DNA of 64,000 nucleotides from Trachelipus rathkii (taxonomy: Eukaryota > Arthropoda > Malacostraca > Isopoda > Trachelipodidae): the NCBI GenBank assembly GCA_015478945.1, contig JABUQX010022235.1:1-64000 (forward strand), given 5' to 3'. Positions within the stretch are counted from its first letter, which is position 1. Each line of letters opens with the position of its first letter. The translations under genes were made by a program, and so were the position numbers. The notes beneath the pieces are model-generated. The model was not told the DNA's origin, did no database searches, and was given only the letters and a program-made list of their open reading frames with translations. This document shows, piece by piece, positions 30,832 through 41,592 of this stretch.

Positions 30832-32193
30832 TTAAAATTTAAAATCTTTTATGCTATTTTTTTGCAGAATTGATTTTTCGCATAAGATAACGGCTTTATC
30901 TTTCAATAATTCTTTCGCTTTCTCGGCCGAAACAACGCGCGAGTCCTCTTTTACAAATAAATTATTAGTATTATCGCTTTTAATAACGCCGCTACTATTT
31001 TCCCTCGCGTCCTTTTCGATATTGGCTTTCACGAGATTTTCCTTCTCGGCAGAAACGATTACCGGGGTTAAAGTAAAGTCGTCTACCAAAAAAAAAATGT
31101 TGGAAAACATCATCTCCCAAAAATTTCCGTTTCGATCCGCCCTATCGATGGAGTAATCGGAAAGAGAAAAAAATGAGCCATCCGCCGCCACCCCTTTTCG
31201 GTAGCCCCTCGTCGGGGGCGCGATATGTTTTATGAACCAAATGGTGGCGCTAATCATATCCTTAATTTCTTCGCCGCCGGCGGAATTATCGTTTTTAGCC
31301 ACCGCCTTCAAAACCTTTTCTTTCAGCGTTTCTTCCCGGTATCTCTCGTTCGTTGGCGCGGTCATGTGCCTCCTCGTCGAAAAGTTACCCCTTTTCGCGG
31401 AAAGGAGTCTCTGAACCGTGGCGTGATCGTTGAAATATTTAAAATGGGTAGCCATCTGCTCGTGTGTTAGATGAATACTTCCGAAAAGTTTAAAGTATTT
31501 CGTGAAAGCGAAAATCGATTTTTTATCGCTCCCGATCTCGGAAACAACGCTGAGGATAGAGTCCGCAAGCATGCTGAACGCCGACACCCTGTAAATGTGT
31601 GCCAGCTCGTGCGAGTTGGTTATCAAATGCATCTTGGCGATTTCTATACGATCTTTTAAAGGTTTTTTTAAAAAAATTACGTTATCGAAATCCTCGTTCT
31701 TATTGTCGTCACTCGGTTCTCCTCCGGAGCCGAAAGGAGGAGGCTTTCCCGAATATCTAGGGATGCCGAAATTCACGAAATCGCAGAGAATCATATTTTT
31801 AATTAATTTTTCCTGACCCCGAGAAGAATTCGGGAAAATGTTATCCTCCAAATCGAAATTGCAATACCCTACCAAAATATAAAGAGCGTAAAATGCCAAA
31901 TCACCGATATTCAAAACGCGATACGATAGAGAGGCCGCTGATCCCTCCTTAAACGTTATGAACAATTCGTTAAAAGAAGAATGTAGCCACAACTTTTTAA
32001 CGTCCAAAGGAACGGGGGCACCCGAATTAACTATGTTTCCCCTCTCCTCGTAATAAAAGGGATATCTCGACCGATTGTCTTTGAAAGAGTACGGCGTCGA
32101 GTAAAAGTGTCTCTTGCAATGTTCTTTGAAGGTCGCCGCTTCGTTATTCACCCGATCGGGAAAAAACAACCGCTCTAATCTCAGTCGCGGCAA
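30832..32193 (-). CDS. Hypothetical protein (about 453 aa) with no ATG start
   Basis: Long leftward frame with coding composition, but no in-frame ATG in roughly its first 130 codons. The frame is closed upstream by a stop at about 32245, and the most upstream alternative start is TTG at 32193. It may use a non-ATG start, be spliced, or have lost its 5' end to the repeat expansion just upstream. It contains an ITNSHELAHIYR string (about 31600-31625) that resembles the HExxH metalloprotease motif only superficially (HELAH has the H-E-x-x-H pattern, but no downstream third ligand was identified), a glycine/proline-rich loop (SGKPPPFGSGGEP), and a charged C-terminus. Function unknown. Confidence 0.75.
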   Translation of the reverse strand: MPRLRLERLFFPDRVNNEAATFKEHCKRHFYSTPYSFKDNRSRYPFYYEERGNIVNSGAPVPLDVKKLWLHSSFNELFITFKEGSAASLSYRVLNIGDLAFYALYILVGYCNFDLEDNIFPNSSRGQEKLIKNMILCDFVNFGIPRYSGKPPPFGSGGEPSDDNKNEDFDNVIFLKKPLKDRIEIAKMHLITNSHELAHIYRVSAFSMLADSILSVVSEIGSDKKSIFAFTKYFKLFGSIHLTHEQMATHFKYFNDHATVQRLLSAKRGNFSTRRHMTAPTNERYREETLKEKVLKAVAKNDNSAGGEEIKDMISATIWFIKHIAPPTRGYRKGVAADGSFFSLSDYSIDRADRNGNFWEMMFSNIFFLVDDFTLTPVIVSAEKENLVKANIEKDARENSSGVIKSDNTNNLFVKEDSRVVSAEKAKELLKDKAVILCEKSILQKNSIKDFKF

Positions 32194-32373
32194 CTGCAGT
32201 GGCGGTGTCCTGTCGCTTCGATTTTTTTTACGAAAAAGAACTTAATTACCTTTCGTCTCGTTGTCGATATGTATTTTATTATTATTATTATTATTGATTA
32301 GTCATTATTTTCATTATTATTCATTATTTATTATATTATTATATTATTTTATTATTATTATTATTTATTATTA

Positions 32374-32406
<33 letters not shown>

Positions 32407-32566
32407 CTATATTCTTATTATTATTTATTATTATTATTAGTTAGTATTGCGTTATGGACTTTATTCATTGATTATTATTATTATTATTATTATTAGTTAT
32501 TAATAGTAGTAGTGTAGTAGTAGTAGTGTAGTAGTAGTAGTAGTAGTAGAAATTAGTTCTTTTTCC
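32194..32566. repeat. ATT/TAG trinucleotide microsatellite region
   Basis: Between two leftward genes. 32277-32500 is interrupted (ATT)n; 32505-32550 changes to (TAG/GTA)n. No ORF. It abuts the gene with no ATG and may have altered its 5' end. Confidence 0.85.
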
Positions 32567-34915
32567 CTACCCATTAACCTTATTTGTAATGGCCCGCGAT
32601 TTGATTAAATTTAACGCGTTGAACCCGTAGTGCTTCTCCACGCGCTCCGGAATATCTATTTCATAGGCGTTCAGCATCAAACTGTGAGGGGGTGGAGGAG
32701 GCAATCCCACGTCGAATCCCATAACGACGTGCAACTTTTCGTTATACTCCTTCGCGCTCTCCACCACTCGCGATTTCGCTTTCTCGTCGTCGGAGATCAT
32801 ATCGGAAATGAGTTTTTGAGACAGCCTAGACCCGATGTTGTACCTATTTTGCGAAGATACGTGACGCGTTAGCTTGTTTAACCGAACGACGTTGAATCCG
32901 AGAAGGCTTAAAACGTGCGTCGGAAGGCCCAAAACGTGAGGAAACCGTTGCTTTAGGTGGGACGATCCTTGCTTCCCGGTCTTTTCATCGAGTGAAATGT
33001 GCTCAGACTTGGCTTTGCTATCGATATAGAAGGGCAAGCCGAAAAGCAAATCTATCGCCAATTTAACGGTGATAGGATTCACGTCGGACCAGCGGCAAAA
33101 ATATACCATTCCGAAATACAAATACAGTAAATGAGCGCAGTAAACGCGCAAATTCCTTTTAATACTTTGGTCGTCGCGGGAGCTGCGGGAGACGCTCGTC
33201 CTCGCATCGTCGCCGCCGCCGGAAGCGAGTATCTTTTCGCCCGTTTTTATAGTCATGAATAAAAATTTCAAAGTGCTAACGATCGTCGCGGCGGATAAAG
33301 TGCTCTTTTTCGGTTTCCCGAAGCGCGTTTCTCCCTTAAGAATATCTTTGCTCCTGAAATATTCTCGGGAGTGAAAATTTTCGACGAGGAGTCTGTTGAA
33401 ACTCCCTTTCGGCAAAGGGCGGAAAATGTAAGAATTTATGGTGTTCAACTGATGAAAAAATGTTCGTTTGCTTATGTGAGAACCTCGAGCGAAAAAAAAC
33501 ATTTTCAAAGCTAAATAGTTGCACGGCACGGGGGGAAAAACGTTTATTCTTCGGGCGGCGTGCCCGCTGATCTCGTTACACAAGTAAAGTACTGCGTTGT
33601 AATAAAAATATTTGCGAATAATGTCTTTTATAACCCTGAGCGAACTATCCTTGATCGAAATTTGTTTCAAAGATATCAACTGTAATATTTGTTTTTCGAG
33701 TTCCTCGTCGAAATTACACTGCCAAATCAGATCTATCCCACCGGTTTTCCCATTTTCATTATCCGGGACCCTACCCGCTATGGCGCCCCAACCGTCGCCG
33801 CCACCTTCGTTTTCATTAATAATTCGGGTATCGAAGTTTTTCGTTTTCCTTTCCAAATAGGACAAAAAGTTTTCCTCCTCGTCATCGCGCGCGTTTGTCT
33901 TTACGCCCATTTTTTGTAGTTCCTTTTCGCAAATATAGGAGGCGTGCAAATAACTAGTCGGAACTTCGATTCTGATCATTTTTTCGTCATCTATTACAGT
34001 CGCGTCGTTACGAGCGCGGCTCCATTTCGACGTTATTTCGTCGAACGGAGACGACGACACCGCAGTCGACGAGTTGAATGGATAGGAATTCGGATTATGT
34101 TTCGACGGATTCAACAGTCGAAATTCTATCTCTTCTTCGTTGGGCGTGTCGTTTAACACCATATACAACGAACGTTTCCTGCCATCGGAAGACGCGAAAC
34201 TAGAAAATTCCTTCGCGTATTCCACGAGAACTTTATAAAAAGAGCCCGTGAAAATTTCTGAATCGGAACAATCCGTATCTCTAACTGTTTCCGCGTGCGC
34301 GAGCGACGCTGCTACGACGTGTTCTGATACGTTCGGTAATTTCGGATCTCGCTTTTTAGATATTTCGTATTCGCCCTCTCGCAATTTTTTAATACTCTTC
34401 CTTTTAAAGTTCGTTTTTCTACCAAAAATGTCGCGAGCTTTTATAAAAATGTTAATTCTATTATCGATTAGAAACTTGGATGCGAACGCTACCGAAAAGA
34501 AAAGAGGGGGCCGCGGCGGCCCCGCCGCCGATGATTCGTTTTCATCGGCAGATATTTTCTTCTTCTTTCGCGACGACTGGAAGAAAGAACGATCCCTGGA
34601 GGCGTACGATAACGCGGATCTTAAATTAAAATGGAAGTTTTTCTTCTCCCCGCCTTCTTCGGGATAAATCGTGCAGTTTTCATTGGATAAGAGGTTGTAG
34701 AGCAACTGGACGTTATTGACGCTCGCAGAAGAATCGTCGACTCTCGTTCTTTTTCGTACCCTTTCGCCCTCGGTATTGCTTTTTACCTCAGTTTCTTTAT
34801 AGCTATTTACGCTTTCGTGGTTATCTTCTGGTTTGGTTTTTACAATTGGTTTTCTCTTTCGAAATAAATTTCGCGATATGAAATCTATATTTCCTAAATC
34901 GTTTTCATTTTTCAT
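32567..34915 (-). CDS. Large hypothetical protein (782 aa)
   Basis: Starts at a clear ATG at 34915. The first about 60 residues are basic and contain KR-K/R-K patches compatible with nuclear import. The middle is charged and low-complexity. The C-terminal half looks globular, with several cysteines, a YFCRWSDVNPITVKLAIDLL segment near 33080-33110, and a proline run near 32690. I tested it for a tyrosine recombinase: the R...HxxR...Y set is not present. No other enzyme motif recognised. It is divergent from the gene at 35155, with about 240 bp between, so the two may share a promoter region. Confidence 0.88.
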   Translation of the reverse strand: MKNENDLGNIDFISRNLFRKRKPIVKTKPEDNHESVNSYKETEVKSNTEGERVRKRTRVDDSSASVNNVQLLYNLLSNENCTIYPEEGGEKKNFHFNLRSALSYASRDRSFFQSSRKKKKISADENESSAAGPPRPPLFFSVAFASKFLIDNRINIFIKARDIFGRKTNFKRKSIKKLREGEYEISKKRDPKLPNVSEHVVAASLAHAETVRDTDCSDSEIFTGSFYKVLVEYAKEFSSFASSDGRKRSLYMVLNDTPNEEEIEFRLLNPSKHNPNSYPFNSSTAVSSSPFDEITSKWSRARNDATVIDDEKMIRIEVPTSYLHASYICEKELQKMGVKTNARDDEEENFLSYLERKTKNFDTRIINENEGGGDGWGAIAGRVPDNENGKTGGIDLIWQCNFDEELEKQILQLISLKQISIKDSSLRVIKDIIRKYFYYNAVLYLCNEISGHAARRINVFPPVPCNYLALKMFFFARGSHISKRTFFHQLNTINSYIFRPLPKGSFNRLLVENFHSREYFRSKDILKGETRFGKPKKSTLSAATIVSTLKFLFMTIKTGEKILASGGGDDARTSVSRSSRDDQSIKRNLRVYCAHLLYLYFGMVYFCRWSDVNPITVKLAIDLLFGLPFYIDSKAKSEHISLDEKTGKQGSSHLKQRFPHVLGLPTHVLSLLGFNVVRLNKLTRHVSSQNRYNIGSRLSQKLISDMISDDEKAKSRVVESAKEYNEKLHVVMGFDVGLPPPPPHSLMLNAYEIDIPERVEKHYGFNALNLIKSRAITNKVNG

Positions 34916-35154
34916 GGTGGGAATAGTAAGATAATAAATATTAGTATTAATTCTATCTATCTAATAAAATTAGTATTATATATTACGGTAATAACGAAAG
35001 ATATTTTTTTAAAATTATTATAAAAATTATAATATATAATAAATTTATTATAATATACGATAGTTTTCACGCCATAAATCGATCGTGTCGCAGTGTTAGA
35101 AACCATAATATTTTAAATTCTTTCGCGACAAGGCCTATCGGCGATATAGTCATT
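34916..35154. promoter_or_regulatory. Shared upstream region of two divergent genes
   Basis: AT-rich, with tataatatataataaattta-like strings at 35020-35055 that could serve as TATA elements for the rightward gene, and attagtattatata at 34968-34980 for the leftward one. Too AT-rich to select one box. Confidence 0.35.
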
Positions 35155-36049
35155 ATGGAGTTGCTCTTTGATCACATTGCGAAAAAAATCGACGCTTTTA
35201 TCGCTAGAGAGCAAATATCAGACAAGATCGAAAAAAAATGTATTAGGGGAGACATTAGTCTGATCGCAAACGCGTTCTCAGATCCAACAGAATACGATGA
35301 AATCATCAAAGAATTGGATCTCGAAGAAAAACGCGTGAAGAATCGTAAAATCTTTTTATCGGAATGCCAGCGAGGTTTCGCCGTCGAAGACGACACTTCC
35401 CTCATCAGGGAAGGTATTCGAATCACTTTTAAGCAGAACCAAGTATTCTTCAATTTTTTTTCGGATATTTTATGCTTGGTAGAAAATCCGTTTAATATTT
35501 TGAACTACCTTTTTAAAACGCTCGTAACCTTGAACCCGAAATCGTCATTCGAATTAAAAAATCATTTCGTTCCTCAAAATACCGCCAATATCGGAGAGAA
35601 TGTCGAATTCGGAAACGTGTACGCGTCATTCACGGCCGCCAATTTCAAGAATCGAAATATCGTATTCATGTTTTATCACAGCAACGTATTTAAATTCGAC
35701 AACGACCCGAATTATAGTTTAGGCTGCGTATACCAGAGCTCATTTCCTAGATCGACTAGCAATGTCGGTAAAAACGAAGACGAAAATGGCGGTAATGCCT
35801 CGTTGTTTGATACCGGTAGCGACGGTCAAATGTCTTCTTCTTCGCCTTTCGCCTCTGCTGACAAAATGATTCAAAAAAAGAAAAGTTTGTTGTGGACAGA
35901 CCGCATGGGCTCCGCCCTCGTAATACCGTCGACCGTCGCTAAAAAAGGACACGAAAAGCCATTCAACAGAAGAGGCGGTGGTCACGGCGGCAGAGACGGC
36001 GATGAATACGACGAGGATTTCGTAGAAGATCTAGATTCCCACAACGACG

Positions 36050-36085
<36 letters not shown>

Positions 36086-37752
36086 GAAGATATAATGAGG
36101 TGAGAAAGATGGATGTCAAAGATACTCTTTTAAATTACTGTTTAGCCAGAAACGCAAAAGCGTTTAAAATTCATCCGGCGGGCTCGATAATTTGTCGATC
36201 CGCTCACACGATCAATTACGTTATCGATTACAACAGTAGGTTTTTGACGTACTCGAATGCCGAAATGAAGCCCGCGGTGGAAAACGTGATAAGCGATTTG
36301 AAGGCCAAAAATATATTTTCGAATAGTTTGGAAAACGAAAAGGCGATAGCTATCGCGATTTCGAAAGCGGTAGAGAGCGAGGCGATGGCGTCGATGCCAG
36401 ATTTGATCGACGTTAATAGTCCCCAATACAGAATGATGAAATTACTTTGGATCGTATTCACATGCAGAAAGGAAAGTAACATGATATATTTATTGAACGT
36501 TTTCACTCACTTAATTCTCGGCAACGTTTTCTTTGATCCATCGCGCGATATGTATCGTTTTAACAAGATAAAGTCGGTAAAAACGATCAAGAACGTGCCC
36601 AAATACACGTTGTACAAAAATAAAGACACAGCGTATGTAAAAATTAACGCGTACTGCGGATGCGATTGCGACAAATGCGGTAGAAGTAACCATAAATCTC
36701 ACCAAATCAGAAACACCTCGTACGATGGCGAACCCTTAACGCTGTACACGAATGTTAGGGAATATAAGATCGCCCGAAATTATCACAACAGTTGCTTTAC
36801 TAGGTCTGCTTTCCACTCTTTGTTTTGCAATCGCGTAACCTTTTCCGCCACCAGAGACTCGAACCCCAGTGAGTACATGAGAGATTTGCTGTACCTCGTC
36901 GGATACAGGGACGAGAAGTGCTACAAATATAAATTGAACCAAAAAGGGAAAGAACTTTTGATGGAAAAAATGAATAAGAACATAGGGTGCGGCGACCTTT
37001 TCATCAAAAGGCCCCGCGATGAGGTGATGGCGAAAATAAAAGAATGGGAAATAAGCCCCCGGGACGCGATTCTATGTTACCTGCGGTGTTACGAAGAATT
37101 GAGCGGTTTCCGAAAAAAATCCAAGGAGGACGCTAAAGCGTTCAGGGTCTCAACCTTGCCTTTCGCGAAAATGTTTTTTTCCAACGTTAAAAACGCTAAT
37201 GACGCTCGCGACATCGTCACGAAACAAAATAGCTTAAGGATTCACAGAATTATGAGTGGTATGATGAACGTAGATTCGATGAGCGGATTCCTCGAAGGGT
37301 TTTACGTTTCTGTCACTAACGGATACACGATCGAAATTTTCAACGCGAATACCAACATTTTAGTAATGAATAACGAGGTGGGTTCGTCAAACGCCAAAAA
37401 GGGAGATCCCGGGTTCTTTTCCGTTTCCAATTTAATGCCCGAAATGTCTTTTAACCAGAGCGTAATGGTCGAGGGCTTTACCGAAAGTGACGGTAGCGGC
37501 GCCTCCGAAGCCGAGAGCGATGACGGAATTGGAGCGTATGAGAGGAAAAGAAAAAAAAACTCTGGAAACGATGATATTAAACGGTATAAGAGAAGTTGGT
37601 TAGTAGAAGAAGAAGAAGAGGTGGAGGTGAATGAAAAAATGTATAACGTCGAAAGCGATAACGAAAAGGAAGAAAAGGAGAGGCTCGCAAATGGAATCGA
37701 ATTCCCGATGGAAGAAAAAGAAGCTTCGAGAGATTCTATTCCTTTAAATTAA
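35155..37752 (+). CDS. Large hypothetical protein (865 aa) with acidic tract and cysteine cluster
   Basis: Starts at ATG 35155. An N-terminal helical charged domain is followed by a hydrophobic/aromatic domain (residues 100-200), a low-complexity segment with a polyaspartate run (about 36050-36082), and then a globular domain. Near residue 500 there is CGCDCDKCGRSNHKSH, a cysteine/histidine cluster that could bind zinc. A further part has scattered C/H residues, and the C-terminus (after 37500) is very acidic with a KRKRK patch at about 37530-37555 that could be a nuclear localisation signal. This suggests a nuclear, possibly DNA-associated protein; no known family recognised. Convergent with the P74-like gene; their ends are separated by an (ATT)n tract. 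Confidence 0.88.
36048..36082 (+). repeat. GAC polyaspartate microsatellite in coding frame
   Basis: Pure (GAC)n inside the 865-aa gene, encoding about 11 consecutive aspartates. Confidence 0.9.
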
Positions 37753-37805
37753 ATTTCGAAAACGTTTTGGTCCAGCATAATTAATTCGTTGAGTTTCGCA
37801 TTTCA

Positions 37806-38053
37806 AAATTATTTATTATGATTAATTATTATTATTATTATTTATATTATTATTATTATTATTATTAATTATTTAATTATTAATTATTATCATGAATCAG
37901 TTTTCTTATAAATAAACAATTATGACTTTATTACAATCATTTAATTAATCATTAGTATAATCACAATAATAAATTATCATTATTATTATTATTAGTGCAC
38001 TACATTCATTATTAATAGTATGTATTATTATTATTTATTATTATTATTATTAA

Positions 38054-38150
<97 letters not shown>
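37806..38150. repeat. ATT trinucleotide microsatellite between convergent genes
   Basis: Interrupted (ATT)n, with the longest pure run at about 38053-38141. It fills the gap between the ends of two convergent genes. aataaa strings at 37909 and about 38170 could be polyA signals for the rightward and leftward gene respectively. Confidence 0.9.
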
Positions 38151-38238
38151 CAAATAATATTTGGTTAATGAAAATAAACACACGACTCTAATCGATTTTT
38201 ATTTTACAACAATACCATCTAGACGCCCGTTCGACCTA

Positions 38239-41200
38239 CTAGTTCGATAAAATTTTGGTTTTGATTCTCTTCGAGATATTTTTTTTGTTGACGGAATATC
38301 GTTTTTCCATCTTTTCGGTAAACGGGCGTAGAAATTCCGAATTGAACTCGGACACGAGTTTGTTAGTTCTAATTTTTTCCATACATCCCTTCGATTCGTT
38401 ATCGTCCTCGATTTCAAAATCGAAGAGTCGAGTCGCGTTATAGAACGCTGTGTTATTAGCGTCAATTTTCCCGAGGGTTATCAGCAGCAATAAAAGCAAA
38501 GCGAAAAATACGCACAACGTTAAAAACGCGATGGTCAAAAGAGGGTAATAATATATTTCGCCTCTCTTCGATAATTTCGCCAACAAAAGCGCGATGACGA
38601 AAGCAGTGGCTGTGAGCGCGCTAACTAAGCTCGCAGACACTTTCGATAGAGCCCGGTTTCCAGTTTCGATTCTACTTTTCAAATATTTTTCTTCGTAACG
38701 GTCGAGGGTTAAAAACGGAATACGCGAAGCGTTATATCTAACGATGTCGCAATAGAATAATCCAGCACTAAATATATCATTTATATCTTTTTTAATTTTT
38801 ATCGACACCATTTCGTCATCAAAATCCGACTCGGTTTGCGTCGGAAATATCGGCTGACCCAAACTATTGACCGTTCTACCGTTCAAATAGGCGTAATAGT
38901 GTTTTATGTACATTTCATCGTCGGTTTCGTCGAACGTGGGTTTATAGATGTCGTTGTCGTCATCGTCGTGGTCGTCGTCGTCGTCGTCGTCGTCGTCGTC
39001 CATTCTCTTTTTTGTATCGGAATTGACCGCCGCCGCCGCCGAAGACGCGCCGCCCCTTCTCATTTGAGCGTCTATGATGTAATCGATTATGTCTTTCGGG
39101 GAGAAGGGCACGGTTTCGGAATCGACGAGCTTCATATTTTCCTTGAAGAAGGTTCGGTAAGAGTCGATATAGTTTTCCAAATCTTCCTTAGATCGTTTTT
39201 CGTTTAACCATTCCTGTCTAAAAACGAGATCCAAAACGAGACCGATTATGGAAACGATCAATAAAACGGCGGCGGCTACGTTGAAGGCCACCGTCGCTAA
39301 ACTCGCGAGCAGCTTTAGCATCATCAAAGACGTGCGTACGGCGGTAGATATAATCATCGCTGTCAGTTTTCGACCGGCGAAACTTACCAGACTCTTGGAA
39401 ATAATTCTTCCCGCGACTCGAGACCCGTAGCGCCCCGCTTTAGCGCTTAGATTGTGAATCGTTTCCAGCGATAGTTTTTCGACTAATTTTTTGCTCAAAT
39501 TCGCCGAACGCTTGAGCAACACACTCACCGCGGCGTCAGCGGCCACCCCGACGACCATATTTTGGTACCAAGTGAAATCTTTCTGCGTGAATAGGGAAAC
39601 CGTGTCCTTCCAGATGGCTATCGCGATATTTCCGACTGGTTCTCTCCAAAACTTCTTCCACGGATCCTCCTTAGTCGGAACGTGCGCGATAGGTTTCAAA
39701 TCCGTCGTCGCTTTTCCCGAATTCGGTAATTTGATCATTTTTAAACAGTACTCGGGATAAAAGTTTTCGAAATTCCTCTCTTTATCGGGAATATTATTCG
39801 GGTACTCGATCGCTAAAACCGCCGCTGCCGCCGATTTAGCGGCGACTAACGACGACTCTGACTCGAAGAAGAAAGGAGAGGCGGAGGTATACGGCGGCCG
39901 TACGGAGGAGGAGGAGGAGGCCGCTACGACACCGGCTTTCGCGCTTTCTTTCGTCGCCGAATGTTGTCGCTTTTTACGAAGATAATTCACCACGAAATGC
40001 CTGAAGCGAAAAAATATATCGAGCCACACCTTAAGTTCTTCCCGCTCTTTTTCTTTAACGTTATCATTACTCGAACTATTCTCGATTTCCGCTAAAAATA
40101 CTTTTTTTAATTCCGTTTCCGTGTATCCAAAAGCTTCGGCTTGTATAATTAAATTCGTTAAAACGGTAAAAACTTCCCCGCACACTCCTTCCAGAGGAAA
40201 ATTAACGTCGTTCGGCGCGCTCTTCGGAACCCCTTCTTTTAATAGCTTTGACGCGAACTGAAAATTCGAGGGAATATCGTCGACGTCGTCGACGGTGGCG
40301 GTTGCGGTTGGGGTGAATGAATTTTTATTTTCGAACGAAGACGGCGGGACGTTCACTTTTTCTCGAACGGTGGAGGAGGCGGCGACGGTTTTGCCGCTAC
40401 CGCTACCCGTAACCGTGAATCGAGGAAGACTTTCCCTCAACGCTTTCGAATCGGAACCGAGAAAAAAGTTGGTTATTACTCGACCTACGAAGAGCTCGGA
40501 CACCTTAGCGCCGAAGGAAACGTAGCAATCCTTTTCCGCGCTGTCGAATCGCTGTTTGAAGTAATTGCAGTACTCGTAAGTGATTTCGAATCTGCTGTAG
40601 GTCTCGTCAGTTATCTTAAACGGCGGAACGTCTCTCGTGTTGTATCCTTCGATCTTTTTCCCGGAGGCGGAGAACCTGCTTTCGGGGATGGTGGCGAAAA
40701 TTAAAAGTTGCTGATTAATGGCGCGACAAAAGCTCTCTCCTTTTTTTTGAATATACAAAGTTCCTCTCGGAACCGGTTTTCCGGTCTCTTTATTAATTTC
40801 CATATCTATGTCGAAACACGCCGACTGACAAGCTTTGAAACTAACGCCGCCGCTCTTTACCTCGGTTTCTTTAGAATTCCAAAAATCGCAAGCTACCGAT
40901 TCCCGCTCGTCGTCGTTGACGTCCTCGGTTTTTTCCGCAGCTGAAGAAATGGAAGAGGATAAATATTTGAACGGATCGTTCGGAAAACACGAAACGGATT
41001 CGCAGTCGAGATCCTCCGGGTCGATTTCTATCTCGAGGAAACCGGTCACCGGTTGATCTTTTTCTAAATAGACGCCGTTCTCTATCCATCCCTCGCGGCC
41101 GGTGTCCTTAATTCTCAAAGCTTTGAAAAAATTAGAATTTGATATTTTCGCGAGCTTGTATTTCTCCTGTTCGGTCGCCAATTTTGCGTATTTTTCGGCG

Positions 41201-41247
41201 TTAATGAAATCTTCGTCAGTAAATTGCGGCGAATTCGTCATCGTCAT
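38239..41247 (-). CDS. P74/PIF-0-like per os infectivity factor
   Basis: 1002 aa. The best-recognised viral gene here. P74/PIF-0 is an envelope protein needed for primary infection of gut cells, part of the PIF complex. Residues 81-92 read DCESVSCFPNDP, matching the conserved CESxSC-x-P signature near the P74 N-terminus. It is followed by an AC-F-x-x-D motif (about residue 150) and a later aromatic YEYCNYF motif with further cysteines. The central third has hydrophobic segments ending in GLVLDLVF, as in the P74 core. Two strong membrane segments sit near the C-terminus (about residues 890-950), P74 being a C-terminally anchored protein. It is longer than the baculovirus forms (about 640-660 aa) owing to low-complexity insertions, including a polyaspartate run at 38960-39002. 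The family call is from motif spacing by eye. Confidence 0.82.
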   Translation of the reverse strand: MTMTNSPQFTDEDFINAEKYAKLATEQEKYKLAKISNSNFFKALRIKDTGREGWIENGVYLEKDQPVTGFLEIEIDPEDLDCESVSCFPNDPFKYLSSSISSAAEKTEDVNDDERESVACDFWNSKETEVKSGGVSFKACQSACFDIDMEINKETGKPVPRGTLYIQKKGESFCRAINQQLLIFATIPESRFSASGKKIEGYNTRDVPPFKITDETYSRFEITYEYCNYFKQRFDSAEKDCYVSFGAKVSELFVGRVITNFFLGSDSKALRESLPRFTVTGSGSGKTVAASSTVREKVNVPPSSFENKNSFTPTATATVDDVDDIPSNFQFASKLLKEGVPKSAPNDVNFPLEGVCGEVFTVLTNLIIQAEAFGYTETELKKVFLAEIENSSSNDNVKEKEREELKVWLDIFFRFRHFVVNYLRKKRQHSATKESAKAGVVAASSSSSVRPPYTSASPFFFESESSLVAAKSAAAAVLAIEYPNNIPDKERNFENFYPEYCLKMIKLPNSGKATTDLKPIAHVPTKEDPWKKFWREPVGNIAIAIWKDTVSLFTQKDFTWYQNMVVGVAADAAVSVLLKRSANLSKKLVEKLSLETIHNLSAKAGRYGSRVAGRIISKSLVSFAGRKLTAMIISTAVRTSLMMLKLLASLATVAFNVAAAVLLIVSIIGLVLDLVFRQEWLNEKRSKEDLENYIDSYRTFFKENMKLVDSETVPFSPKDIIDYIIDAQMRRGGASSAAAAVNSDTKKRMDDDDDDDDDDHDDDDNDIYKPTFDETDDEMYIKHYYAYLNGRTVNSLGQPIFPTQTESDFDDEMVSIKIKKDINDIFSAGLFYCDIVRYNASRIPFLTLDRYEEKYLKSRIETGNRALSKVSASLVSALTATAFVIALLLAKLSKRGEIYYYPLLTIAFLTLCVFFALLLLLLITLGKIDANNTAFYNATRLFDFEIEDDNESKGCMEKIRTNKLVSEFNSEFLRPFTEKMEKRYSVNKKNISKRIKTKILSN
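38955..39002 (-). repeat. GTC/GAC polyaspartate microsatellite in P74-like gene
   Basis: Trinucleotide run coding consecutive Asp (with one His) on the minus strand, in a predicted surface loop of the P74-like protein before its final membrane segments. Confidence 0.85.
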
Positions 41248-41592
41248 CGATCGGCGGTTTATTTTATTAAAAAAGAAATTCTCTTAATTTGTTTTATTTA
41301 TTTTTTTTTCGTGTTTTAATTTCGAATCAAACTGAATTAAATATTTTTCGCAATAATACTATTATTATTATCTTATTAATAGTATTTTTATTAGGATCGA
41401 AATTATTTTTAATTTTTTTAATATTTAAAAATGGATATTATTTATTAGCGGTAATAAATAAATTATTTGAATCTTCTTTTTGAAATATTAACTTTTTCCA
41501 CGATAATAAATTGAACATACTTCGAGGCCGATTTACTTCGACACTCTGCGAAACTCAAGAGCTCTACCTATTAATTTCATAAATCTCAAACA
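41248..41592. promoter_or_regulatory. Upstream region of divergent genes (P74-like and small TM protein)
   Basis: AT-rich with no ORF longer than 64 codons. Candidate TATA-like strings include attaaatattttt and tattattatcttattaatag, but none is at a clear core-promoter distance. About 70 bases before the small membrane protein ATG the sequence turns less AT-rich (cgaggccgatttacttcgacac). Confidence 0.35.

Noticed and set aside
32567..34915. Tyrosine recombinase (VLF-1/integrase-like) for the 782-aa protein
   Set aside because: The arginine, HxxR and catalytic tyrosine set could not be placed in order, although a few R/H/Y residues occur near the C-terminus.
39001..39207. Rightward Val-rich ORF segment over the P74-like gene
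   Set aside because: Produced by the GTC repeats that encode aspartate on the true strand.
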